Below are positions 41,801 to 42,849 of a DNA stretch of 64,000 nucleotides, piece by piece. The stretch comes from VXYL01 sp965243175 (lineage in GTDB: Bacteria; Pseudomonadota; Gammaproteobacteria; Pseudomonadales; Azotimanducaceae), in contig OZ251532.1 in assembly GCA_965243175.1 (NCBI GenBank), positions 3,658,001-3,722,000 of the forward strand, written 5' to 3'. The position numbers and the translations under genes were made by a program. Within the stretch, counting starts at the first letter, position 1; every line of letters begins with the position of its first letter. Below the pieces are notes generated by a model. It made no database searches. It saw only the letters and a program-made list of their open reading frames with translations, and was not told where the DNA came from.

Positions 41801-41910
41801 TGCAGCGCGTGAGGGCTGTCGATCCACTCCGCCGCGGCCGGCAGGGCGGCCGCCGCGAGCAACAGCGCGATGGCGGCGCGGCGGGCGTGGTTACGGAGGG
41901 CGTCGATCAC
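11881..41910 (-). CDS. Giant secreted multi-repeat adhesin-like protein (about 10,000 aa)
   Basis: One uninterrupted frame of about 10,009 codons, 30 kb. I place the start at GTG 41910 because it directly yields a signal peptide (IDALRNHARRAAIALLLAAAALPAAA); an ATG at 42129 would bury it behind 73 residues. Order from the N-terminus: a Calx-beta-like domain; six Ig-like repeats of about 105 residues ending HKVDG; an LTEA-type domain; four super-repeats each with two GLUG modules (YDxDxDGLIEI, FDGNGHxIxNL, GGLVG), an Ig-like and LTEA domain and two Calx-like domains; six super-repeats of four Calx-beta-like domains (SLTFTxxNWNTPQTVT); more Calx-like domains; FN3; Ig-like; LRR; and a final Ig-like region ending RGWRSVILNSHR. 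Many DxDxDG loops imply calcium binding. It is probably a cell-surface or secreted adhesin. No dedicated secretion genes lie nearby. Confidence 0.9.
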   Translation of the reverse strand: MIDALRNHARRAAIALLLAAAALPAAAEWIDSPHALHKSTLNNSTVRICGLFNHPSRVDQSAYHLRGWPATGAGTLSIKTNSVVAASGACIDLTLSYTGSFSTDQSIFFHVRNWVSGNSNDVDTDSIPVYASDPALVVGDIAGTPTEEGATATIPVRLRTRPAGNVTVAVTSTDTTEGTVSPSSLTFTQANWNRDQAVTATGVDDTLNDGDQSWHVRLNPASTADTAYNGLANVDVAITTVDQTGGPQQNAIAVVSTPANATGYRVGENIEVRLTFNLAVAVTGAPRLALGVGSDVRQASYASGSGSTQLTFSYPVLPGDADADGISVGASALTLNGGAMRLDGGTVNARLTLTSTITNNASHKVDGSQGVSGIEAVLLNTPAVGDAYERGENIDVTLVFSEGLHIVGLPQVALNIGTATRQAVFARELGRGARPVFRYTVTADDTDTDGISIGPSALTLNGATIHDRRANAHAVLHIGHRAITNSGGHKVTGGSFNAPGIIGFGRGTGASSRLYWAHDPTTSHTYWRVGHGQTTRPTFRWGEIMELHATFNRPVVVTGTPTVKIDCSISTRRSASYIPSASTATRLVFRWVVQGATSNYVASAVETITLGSATIQDARDTTVAADLLLGPLRNSDSRSASGSTVNCRPNLESDPAVEAVALSAPVFGDTYERGETIEATVTFDRLVDVVGTPQLALMIGSNTRQASYASGTGSDSLVFRYKLVQADVDADGVSVAATALTLNGGTIRLWQRTRNAVLGLGDHAITNDGTRKVDGTKLTVPRVDEVYFRRAPASDDTYQNNERIDVTVDYNRAVTVTGMPRMAIAIGDAVRQADFFRFVGSNRLRFRYLVQASDLDTDGASIFRDALTLNGGAINDARDATVTAHLGLGRRAFTNASQYKVDGRLGPPGVLALALNPPALGDTYNNGETIEATLTFNKAVDVTGTPQLALGIGANTRQANYASGTGTASLRFRYTVVAADSDPDGITIENGALTLNSGTIDVANGTTDAILTLGPLAFSNAPAHKVDGANAPRAYIASTTPSPLREDHLGGATVTVGLANTTFVSGATSANFALNTDVPGLTVASLAPVSSGDTTATLTLAYGNTDFDTARTLSVTVAASAHAQTSAVTTGSVPVLQSFDMSVNPTVLALNENPGSTNANRRTYTVTVGTVPTEETTVTVRGALPQLRVDADGVMPGDQHALTFDASNWNTPRTVTVTVEPDDDDIDEDVMLTHSVPVEGIRATVRVTVTDDDRGRVLLDADPSTAALDAGPLLLKEPSTDPANTGAYAVRLSERPTGNVTVAIASLDTGAVTVGASSLTFTPQNWNTPQTVVATAQADVDALDEGTQIVNTATGGGYNGTASRLRVGVSDAERTGTDYDTDEDGLIEISTLAQLNAVRWDLDGDGSVSAGNAANYSGASGAFASASTGMGCPAVSGAAACTGYELIRDLDFDTDGDGSTHTSGASDAQDAYHNGGNGWDPIGPSVSVGFTERVRRIREESFNAVFDGNGHNIHNLFISRGRDWSGLFAALRPDAVVRSLGLPNAYVANGGGSVAPLAGALRGRVEAVWATGTASGNTNVGGLVGSVQAGAVVVASYSKASAACGSNAGWHAGGLAGANEGTIEASYATGAVTGGCATQNKNGLAGGPGTATASYWDTMASGVTVSAQGTGRTTSQLQTPTSATGIYAGWDALDVNGDGNPHESPWDFGKRSHYPVLSYRGMDPVPQRGDYDYDDDGLIEIRTLAQLNAVRWDLDGDGAPSSGNAVSWGKAFRNHRADMGCPSDTTGDADLNDCTGYELENDLDFDTDGDGSTWTDDGTFTPDSGDAYHNGGYGWDPIGPVSAPNDTTHFTATFDGNGKVVANLLVNRNRNYAGLFAALRPSAEVRSLGLPNAFVRNGQGSVAPLAGVVAGRVAAVWASGAVSGQTNVGGLVGVVESGATVVASYSTASASCASGNRIAGGFAAVNSGAIAASYATGAVTGGCSTANKHGFASGSGTFTATYWDVNRSGIADDMGTASPEGETSANLRTPTGYTALYVDWDDQDVDNDSSVGVAADADDDAWDFGDQWQWPVLKFGGLDTQRQIALQPNTAPTFTGTVPNKTYRRNVEIATFQIPAATGGEGAGGYAYSASGLPAGLVFEGVCGARRVCGTPTANTSGAQTVTMHAADSDTNMDDGDRAVLTFTITVVEPTAALTSSPASLTEATLNGAELTVTLADTTFESGVTTGSFTLHTDVVGLAVGSLATVTAGDTAATLTLAYNDTDFDTARTLAVTVAGAAHSLPNAIVSPSVPVTPSLEATATPDALTLNEDSNHADNARTFTATLDSVPAATTTVTVASADTGAATVDPATLTFTTVNWATAQSVTVTAQADDDANDEEVAVTLTAASVGVLATVTVTVNDDDLGTVLIDANPATAALDPGPLLLAEGDAGDYTVRLSAQPTADATVAVASGDTSAVTVGSSSLTFTTQNWSTPQTVTATAVTEASDAVDESVLVSHTATGGGYGGTSSDLRVGVSDAERTGTDYDTDEDGLIEISTLAQLNAVRWDMDGNGAVASGDQANYSGASGAFASASTGMGCPAVSNTATCTGYELTQDLDFDTDGDGSSHSSGTSDSGDTYHNGGSGWDPIGRSWSPSDSTHFNAVFDGNGHSIHNLYVNRNRNYGGLFAVLRGSATVRSLGLPNAYVDISAQGSAAPLAGSSWGRVEASWASGSVAGNTNVGGLVGSTAASSVIVASYSKAQAQCGAGSAGGLVGGNGGTIVASYATGAITGSCAATNKHGLAGHTGTAASSHWDRETSGVATSDQGAGRTTAQLKTPTSATGIFAGWDALDVDGDGDPHESPWHFGTSSQYPALSYRGMDPVPQRGDYDLDDDGLIEIRALAQLNAVRWDMDGDGAASTGNAGSYGKAFRGHVTGMGCPTADGCDGYELENDLDFDTDGDGSTWTISAQGVPVPDAGDAYGSWTPIGPASTPTATTHFNAVFDGKGHVIENLVTTSGAGYRGLFSGLASDAVVRSVGLRNVRVYSLGGTAGSLAGELSGRVAAVWATGAVRATTAVGGLAGATNSGSTIVASYSTAAVECTGTNAGDLAGGLVGTNAGTIAASYSTGAVTGACPTANKHGLAGGSGTFTASYWDVNQSGIADDAGTASPEGETSANLRAPTSYTGIYAAWDDQDVDDDGTTGRTADADDDAWDFGDQWQWPVLKFGGLDTARQVALQPNVAPTFTGTVTDKTYRRNVRIAPFEIPAATGGEGAGGYTYTASGLPAGLDFGAPNCFARQVCGTPTTNTTGAQTVTIYAADGDANTDDSDRGMLTFTITVVEPTAALTSSPAALTEATLNGAELTVTLTDTTFESGVTAGSFALNTDVVGLTVGSLATVTAGDTSATLTLAYNDTDFDTARTLAVTVAAAAHSLPNTIVSPSVPVTPSLEATATPSPLTLTEASGANNARTFTVVLDSVPGATTTVAVASADTGAATVDKAALTFTTTDWATAQTVTVTAQADDDPNNETVPVTLTAASVGVLATVTVNVTDDDRGVVVVDADASTPELDAGPVLLGEAAVGLEAHGSCSNCGGYRTYSVRLSAAPPVPVAVSVTSSDSTKVTVATFATIPGPLTVLSALTFSQGNWNTPRQVTAVVMGDNDAVDESIVITHTATGGGYGGTSTTLRVGVTDDERTGTDYDVDNDGLIEVSTLAQLNAIRWDLDGDGSPASNAADYSGASGAFANASTDMGCPRDGCEGYELAQDLDFDTDGDGATHTSGTSDSGDTYHNGGSGWDPIGPASTPNDSTHFNAVFDGNGHSIHNLYVDRNRNYGGLFAALRGSAVVRSLGLPNAYVDISQQGSAAPLAGSSWGRVEASWASGSAAGNTNVGGLVGSTAASSVIVASYSKASAQCGAGSAGGLVGGNGGTIVASYATGAITGSCAATNKHGLAGYTGTAASSHWDRETSGVTTSDQGAGRTTAQLKTPTSATGIFAGWDALDVDGDGDPHESPWHFGTNAQYPALSYRGMDPIPQRGDYDLDDDGLIDIRTLAQLNAMRWDLDGDGTASTGNVGSYAKAFRNHVSGMGCPTADGCDGYELENDLDFDTDGDGSTWTDDGTFAADSGDAYYNSGNGWDPIGPASAPSDTTHFTATFDGQGKVIENLLVNRSRNYSGLFAALRPSAVVRALGLPNALVRGGRGSVAPLAGVVAGRVAAVWASGSAAGQTNVGGLVGVVESGATVVASYSTAAASCASGNRIAGGFAAVNSGTIAASYSTGAVTGACPMANKYGFASGSGTFTATYWDVNRSGIADDTGTASPEGETSANLRAPTGYTAVYADWDDQDVDNDGSVGVAADADDDAWDFGGAWDWPVLKFGGLDTARQIALQPNLAPTFTGTVTNKTFRSGGFPIQPFTIPAATGGEGAAGSADIAYSYTASASPISLSLLGLAFEGACGARTICGSVTATTTTGFSTTVTIHAHDGDGDETNSDRAELTFTIRVVNPTAAITSTTPATLTEATLDGAELTVTFTDATFESTATASHFALNTDVVGLTVGALAPVSAGDTSATLTLAYDDTDFDTARTVAVTVAAAAHSLPGTIATASVAVTPSLEAMATPSTLTLNEDSNHADNARTFTAVLDSDPGATTTVTVASADTGAATVDKAALTFTTTDWNTAQTVTVTAQADDDANDEEVAVTLTEASVGVLATVTVNVTDDDRGTVLIDADPTTAALDPGPLLLAEGDTGAYTVRLSAAPSADATVAVASGDTGAVTVDLSSLTFTATNWSAPQTVTATAVAEASDSVDESVLVSHEATGGGYGGTSSDLRVGVSDAQRTGTDFDVDEDGLIEISTLAQLNAVRWDLDGDGSASAGNTANYSGASGAFASASTGMGCPAVSNTATCTGYELTRDLDFDTDGDGSTHTGGTSDSNDTYHNGGSGWDPLGPSSTPSDNTHFNATFDGNGHSIHNLFVARSRNYGGLFGALRGSAVVRSLGLPNAYVNVGTQSSAAPLAGASWGRVEAVWATGSATGNTNVGGLLGQNLAGAVVVASYSKAATQCGAGAAAGLVGYNAGSIVASYATGAVTGSCAATAKHGLADGPGTATASYWDTTTSVGTSDQGTGRTTAQLKTPTTATGIYAGWADLDVDGDGNPHESPWHFGASSHYPALSHRGADPVPQRGDYDYDDDGLIEIRTLAQLNAMRWDLDGDGAASSAANYGKAFRNHATGMGCPAVGGCTGYELENDLDFDTDGDGSTHAGGTGDSGDAYYNSGSGWAPIPAQFTATFDGNGKVIANLFVSRGSGVAALFTDLRAGAVVRALGLEDAYVSGASYGAPLAGRLWGRVAGVWTSGTASSTTAGGLVGAAEPGSVVVASYTTAAVSCIGGSPSYRAGGLTAITYGTIAASYSTGTVTGGCGNKAAFAGTGGSGSIAASYWDTDRSNIADDSGGAAPEGVSSANLRQPTGYTGIYGTWDDRDVDGDNAVGRAADPDDDAWDFGGQFQWPVLKFGGLDTARQIALQPNVAPTFGTGSVSNRTYRKDHEIATFQVPAASGGEGTTYTYEASGLPAGLVFEGVCGERRICGTPTANTTGARTVTIHAHDGDTNLEDGDRAALTFTITVVTPTATLAASNPTALTEANLDGAEVTVTLADTAFASGVAQSSFTVGGNVPGVTVASVATVTAGDTTATLTLTYTGADFTAVSTLTVSVAASAHDLPGAVASNSLSVTPTPGVAISRTTLALEEDPTVGGGTNANVGTYTIALTADPTTAGGVGCGVIIDIASNNADVAIDTDGSPLTKIVTFDGTNWNTPQTITATVAGDDDAADDAATISHSRNGACAGGFFGSPTIASVTVNVNDDETAAILLDADPSSPATDESGPLALDELSTSSDNSKSYTARLSAEPTADVTVSVASGDTTAATVDKASLTFTSSNWNTAQTVTLTAVQDSDSTGENVTITHTASTASPSEYTNVQATITASLTDKDTPGFVFDADPSSPATDEAGPLELQELSSSTTNSADYTVRLASLPTQTVTATIASSDTSAVTVGQSTLTFTSSSWNTPQTVTLSAQQDDGGANESVTIAHSAATATSSEYTNVTSDFTATVDDDETPAITLSTTTLTVPEGNSADYTVRLATEPEGGSVTVAITGAGNGLAPSPTSLTFTAANWNTARSVRVTAATDPNGENEQATLTHASSGGEYDDATDVVLTATATDSDTPSLAVSPTTLTVDENSTNTYTVRLNTQPSATVTVTVGGASGTVTVDTATTSGNQNTLTFTNTNWATNQTVTVAAAADDNARDEQVNLTHDATGGDYASLALASRPGVTVTVDDDETAGILLDADPNTPNDQAGPLALNENPMATNNSVSYTVRLSSEPTQDATVTIASDDTTAVTVDDTDGDNNNGVQNTLTFTSTNWNTPQTVTLTAADDTDGTGESATITHTVAGPTEYASVQATITANTTDDDAPSFVFDADPDMANDQAGPLALEELQSSSANSDDYTVRLSAQPTQTVTATIASGDTSSVTVGDTDTDTPGDQNTLTFTSANWNTPRTVTLSAQQDDNGFDETVTITHTAATTPSSEFNNVSGSFTASVTDDETPAIVLSATMLTVPEENSRTYTVQLATEPVGGSVTVDITGAENRLSASPTSLTFTAGNWDTARTVTVAAANDSDGTNDTATFSHAASGADYGSVPAATIVATSTDDDAPSLQVSTTALTVNENSSGSYTIRLNTQPSATVTVTVSGASGAVTVDTAATSGDQNTLTFTNTNWATAQTVTVSAADDGNARNEQVSLTHTASGGDYAGLAVGSRPGVTVTVTDNDTAGILVDADPNTPNDQAGPVLVNELSTASNNTHDYTVRLSSEPTQDTTVTITSNIPSVTVDDTDGDSLNGVQNTLTFTSANWNTPRTVTLTAAQEDNGVGESATITHTSSTTTQSEYTNLTATLTANTTDDDPPSFVFDADPDTANDQSGPLALNELSTSSTNSDAYTVRLHTQPTQTVTATIASNTPSVTVGDTDGDSLNGVQNTLTFTATNWDTPQTVTLTAQQDDNGFDESATITHAAATTTNSEYRNVSGSFTASVTDDETPAIALSTNTLTVPEEDSAAYTVQLATEPVGGSVTVDIAGAANRLSASPTRLIFTTSNWDTARTVRITAANDQDGNNETVTFTHAASGADYGGVATAALVATSTDNDTPSLNVTPTTLEVDENSTGTYRVRLNTQPTTTVTVTVSGASGAVTVDTSTTSGDQNTLTFTTTNWGTNQTVTVAAGDDGNATDEMLTLSHAASGGDYGSLGVGARPDVQLTVDDDDTAGILLDADPNAPNDQSGPIALAELSTASNNSASYTVRLSSEPTQTATVAITSGDTTAVTVDDTDGDSLNGVQNTLTFTSANWNTPQTVTLTAAQDTDGVGENVTITHTASTATQSEYTNLQATLTANTTDAQAPGFVFDADPSSPATNEAGPLQLAELSSSSTNTDDYTVRLTSQPTQTVTATITSSNTLAVVVDDTDTGNPGDQNTLTFTSSNWNTPQTVTLTAQQDDNGFDESVTIAHAAATTTNSEYRNVNGDFMASVTDDETPAITLSATTLSVQEQNSATYTVRLATEPVGGSVTVDVTGAADGLSASPTRLVFTTGNWDTERTVRITAANDQDGDSEVVTFSHAASGADYGSVPAATIVATSTDNDTPSLQVTPTTLEVDENSSGRYRVRLNTQPTANVTVTVSGATGAVTVDTATTSGDQNTLTFTTTTWSAQQTVAVSAGDDGNAVNEMLTLTHTASGGGYGALAAGARPSVQLTVDDDDTAGILVDADPNTANDQAGPVLVNELSTATNNSVDYTVRLSSEPTQTATITITSNDPAVTIGDTDGDSLNGVQNTLTFTNANWNTPRTVTLTAAEDDNGVGESATITHAAATPTASEYTSLSATLTANTTDDDAPAFVFDADPDTANDQSGPLQLNELSSSATNSDDYTVRLYTQPTRTVTATITSNTPSVTVDDTDGDSLNGVQNTLTFTATNWDTPQTVTLTAQQDDNGFDETATLTHRARTTPNSEYTNVNGTFTATATDDETPAITLSTTTLTVPEQTTASYTVRLATEPVGGNATVDIAGAADGLSASPTRLIFTAGNWDTQRTVRVTAANDLDGDNETVTFTHAASGADYGSVPTAALVATSTDNDTPSLQVAPTTLEVDENASGRYRIRLNTQPSATVTVTVSGATGTVTVDTAATSGDQNTLTFTTTTWSALQTVTVSAADDGNAVNEMLTLAHAASGGDYGALGAGARPSVQLTVDDDDTAGILLDADPNTPNDQSGPLLLNELSTASNNSVDYTVRLSSEPTQDATVTITSNDASVTVGDTDGDSLNGVQNTLTFTSANWNTPRTVTLTAAEDDDGVGESATITHTSTTTTQSEYTNLSATLTANTADDDAPSFVFDADPDTANDQSGPLALDELSTSSTNSDAYTVRLYTQPTRTVTATIASNTPSVTVDTAPASGDQNALTFTASNWNTPQTVTLTAQQDDNGFDETATITHRARTTPNSEYTNVDGTFTASVTDDETPAIVLSASTLTVPEENSATYTVQLATQPVGGNATVDITGAADGIAPNPTRLVFTSRNWNTARQVRVSAANDNDSTNEVVTLSHAASGADYGSVPTAAIVVTATDDDTPSLRVSPTRLPVRENGSARYTLRLNTQPSAPVTVTVGGTTAEVTVDADPDTAGDQTAMTFDATNWNANRTVTVSAADDDDATDETVNLTHAATGGDYTGLALASRPGVEVPVDDDDTPALLIDADPDTAGDQPGPLALNELSSHVDNTKNYTVRLATRPTAQVEVAVSSGDRAVHVDTGATPRMRTLTFTTTNWATAQTVEAVAAVDADASDERVSISHAATGGDYEGVSAQLLATTLDDDEPAIVVAASALVGSGVAEGGEATYTVRLDTEPDGAARVSVSAEGAVSVDLDRNQAGVQPWLRFDATNWNTPRTALVLGLEDADAASGTATLRHTSSGGDYGRAPAVDVSFAVTDDDAPEVRSDASSVEVNEGSTAAYSVTLATAPTGGTVEVTPTSSDEAVATVSPTTLRFTASNWHAPQRVTVRGVSDGAANIANPTTGADYGSAPTPTVAATVRDEDAPGVRVEPTLLRMEEGGTAGYRVRLNTEPSGDVTVTATSGSSELTLQDGAQQAGTLALTFTTQNWNAEQQVRAQSVVDDDVDDETTTVTHAVAGYAGVSSAPTLAVEVEDDDAPGIAFDPAAGLSLTEGGAATGTYSAVLTARPSAAVTVAVSSDDAGLAFDTNPAPGAPGDQTALTFTTTNWNVPQTVAARAETDGDAATEEALLLHAASGGGYDGVAAEYDVQVSDADAAPAPARVQASSAGTTSLAVNWSASPGANGYWVQWRAAGGEWSLDRLVEVPAAGAASAGGTLRVATGALSARIDGLREGVVYEVRVLGLNRGDPGDPSPTASGTPRPRSPAGNRAPEVVAQPEIVLLEVGGQTALDLSGLFREPEGDALTYSAASTNPEVATATLAGTTLRIFGGRPGNAQIAVTAEDPHGLTARLDIRVGVIGTACSTAPAQAPEGGTAVVTAELASAVEGSTTVRWRIMRDTNPATADADAGDHGGASGEVEIRAGERCAEIEIPILDDTIAEPAREWFEVELRLRYNREARLAHATVPVAVLEGVCDRTSAARRALMAATDARRCHEPAPADLRLVRTLDLADAALGALATADLSGLPALRTLDLTGNALSVLPALPEATRLEHLLLAGNALEAVPLGALPAPERLRSLSLSDNALADLPPDTFATVPALRSLRLDGNQLRTLPDGLFAGLGSLRMLRLDGNPGAPFALRVDLERTDAEPWAPAPATLRATMPLGAPFETTIALSAEGGTFADGAAESETTVLAGATASAPFTVDSTTGFARVSLTAPELPPRQCLSGPCWQGFALQAGEPLPLFARPLRILDAPEPAPLFGDDLRVPLSSLAEPGEPGAELEWNARSSDPTVATARILDGALLIEPEPGAEGVATIEASATDPHGQTATIRFEVQVEFHWPTSPARGWRSVILNSHR
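12565..12900 (-). repeat. Leucine-rich repeats in the giant protein
   Basis: About five LRR units with the pattern LRxLxLxxNxLxxLPxxxF, for example LRTLDLTGNALSVLP, LRSLSLSDNALADLP and LRSLRLDGNQLRTLP. They sit between a Calx-beta-like domain and the last Ig-like region. LRRs are protein-binding folds, so this may be a recognition tip at the C-terminal end. Confidence 0.85.
13680..13975 (-). repeat. Fibronectin type III domain in the giant protein
   Basis: The translation runs APARVQASSAGTTSLAVNW, then GANGYWVQWRAAGGEW, then GVVYEVRVLGLNRGDPGDPS: the typical FN3 strand pattern with the conserved Trp and Tyr. It is a single copy, between the Calx-beta array and an Ig-like domain. Confidence 0.8.
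15691..24450 (-). repeat. Six tandem 1.46-kb super-repeats of Calx-beta-like domains
   Basis: The phrase coding for (A)GILLDADP recurs with marker positions 24412, 22999, 21541, 20080, 18613 and 17152, and a diverged LLIDADP follows at 15691. Spacings are 1413, 1458, 1461, 1467, 1461 and 1461 bases, all multiples of three. Each unit holds four Calx-beta-like domains of about 120 residues in fixed order, starting GILLDADP, FVFDADP, PAIxLSxxTLTVPE and PSLxVxPTTLxVDEN. Nucleotide identity between neighbouring units looks high. Confidence 0.9.
24770..37792 (-). repeat. Four tandem 3.43-kb super-repeats with GLUG modules
   Basis: The GTDYDxDxDGLIE start of the first GLUG module recurs at 37781, 34346, 30890 and 27479, with spacings of 3435, 3456 and 3411 bases. 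Each unit encodes GLUG module A, GLUG module B (RGDYDYDDDGLIEIR), a TFTGTV...CGTPTANT Ig-like domain, an LTEA domain and two Calx-like domains, about 1,145 residues in all. The fourth unit runs directly into the Calx-beta array. Confidence 0.9.
38830..41170 (-). repeat. Six Ig-like HKVDG-type repeats near the N-terminus of the giant protein
   Basis: Units of about 105 residues with the pattern YxxGExIxVxLxFxxxVxVxGxPxLxLxIG, DxDxDGISI, ALTLNGG and a closing HKVDG. Five are well conserved. One, at about 40.0-40.4 kb, is diverged (WRVGHGQTTRPTFRWGE...). Confidence 0.85.
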
Positions 41911-42319
41911 TCGATGGCCCAGGCTAATCAGGGAGGGGGGAATTGTTGTTCGAGGTGCTGCGAACGCTGCAGAGAAGGGCTGGTCGGGCGAGGGATCGAG
42001 GTTGCGCCAAGCCTTTGGCAGCTGCCCGCCGGCAGCGCCACACTCGTCGCGAACAGCCTGCAAGCCGTTCGTCCTCCATCCTACCGCAGCCCCCCATCCA
42101 CATCGTGCTTCGTCGTCCTTTGGCGGCAAGGACAGGCGACAGAGCGCCGAGCCCCACGACCAACCGCAACTCTGCCCTATCTCGCGCCGCCCTGCAACCC
42201 TCCCCGACTACCCCCCAAACTACCCTCGAGCGCCGAAGCGGATGGGCGGGCGGCTTAGGCGTCGTCGCTCGTGATGGTCACCGTCGGGGGTGCCTCCCGC
42301 GGACGATGCCCAGCGGTGC
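41911..42319. other. Gene-free leader region upstream of the giant gene
   Basis: 409 bases with no credible gene. On the minus strand it is the 5' region of the giant gene. It holds a small hairpin, GCTGCC/GGCAGC (42021-42036), and no convincing -10/-35 pair. Near 42254-42300 a short minus-strand frame reads PPTVTITSDDA and stops. This resembles adhesin repeat sequence but is too short to call. Confidence 0.5.
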
Positions 42320-42631
42320 CTAGGCATTGGGATCGGCCCCAGGCCCGCCGGATGCCGCTTGGCGGAGCAGTTCGTCCGCCGTTTCGCAGCGCACCACCGC
42401 CTCGGCCAGCGCGTCGAGCCGCCGCAGATCGTCCGCGCCCCGCAGCAGGGCGGACAACCGCTCCGCCGTGGGAGCGCCGAACCGCACTTCGGCCTGACGC
42501 CGCAGCTGCTCCCGCCCCTGCTCCCGCCTACCCAGCTCGATGCCACGGCGTTCGCCCAGCTCGATACCTTGGCGCTCGCCTTCCAGCCTCCACCGTTCCG
42601 GCCATTCGGCCACGCGTTCTTCAAGCGTCAT
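42320..42631 (-). CDS. Rpn C-terminal small protein (possible intragenic-type antitoxin)
   Basis: 103 residues starting MTLEERVAEWPERWRLEGE, then GIELGERRGIELG repeats and LRRQAEVRFGAPTAERLSALLRGADDLRRLDALAEAVV. This is the C-terminal tail typical of Rpn/YhgA-like proteins. An excellent Shine-Dalgarno (AAGGAG, 6 bases before the ATG) precedes the start at 42631, so it can be translated alone. The N-terminal nuclease half lies across an inserted IS110-type element at 44.0-44.8 kb. In E. coli, rpn genes are known to carry an internal start producing a short C-terminal protein that blocks the long toxic form. I infer that this ORF corresponds to that product, now separated from its nuclease. Confidence 0.7.
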   Translation of the reverse strand: MTLEERVAEWPERWRLEGERQGIELGERRGIELGRREQGREQLRRQAEVRFGAPTAERLSALLRGADDLRRLDALAEAVVRCETADELLRQAASGGPGADPNA

Positions 42632-42652
42632 CGCTATCTCCTTGTCTGTTAG

Positions 42653-42849
42653 TTTTCGAGTCGATTTGGGCCTTCGGGAGGGTCCAACCCGCCGAGCTTC
42701 CGACGAAGCTCGGCGGGCGGCGGTGGTCGGACCGTTCCAGGCTCGGCCTTCGGGGCCGCGAATGAGTTTGGTCGCCACCGTCTTTCCCAAGTCCTGAATG
42801 GATACGTGGGCGTCGAGGCCCGAACGACAAGCGCAGGAGAAAGGAAAGC
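42653..42849 (+). ncRNA. Candidate bridge-RNA region of the IS110 element
   Basis: The 197 bases between the left end and the transposase start are noncoding. They contain a perfect 13-base stem (42688-42700 with 42705-42717, tetraloop CGAC), followed by smaller GC-rich hairpins such as CTCGGCC/GGCCGCG. IS110 elements carry their guide (bridge) RNA in a noncoding end next to the transposase gene. The fit here is positional and structural, not a covariance match. Confidence 0.45.

Noticed and set aside
41911..42129. N-terminal extension of the giant protein to an ATG at 42129
   Set aside because: It would place 73 polar, Pro/Arg-rich residues before an obvious signal peptide. The internal GTG at 41910 gives a normal secretory N-terminus.
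42254..42300. Short minus-strand peptide PPTVTITSDDA before a stop, resembling adhesin repeats
   Set aside because: Only about 11 residues, of a generic Ig-like composition; it cannot be told from chance.
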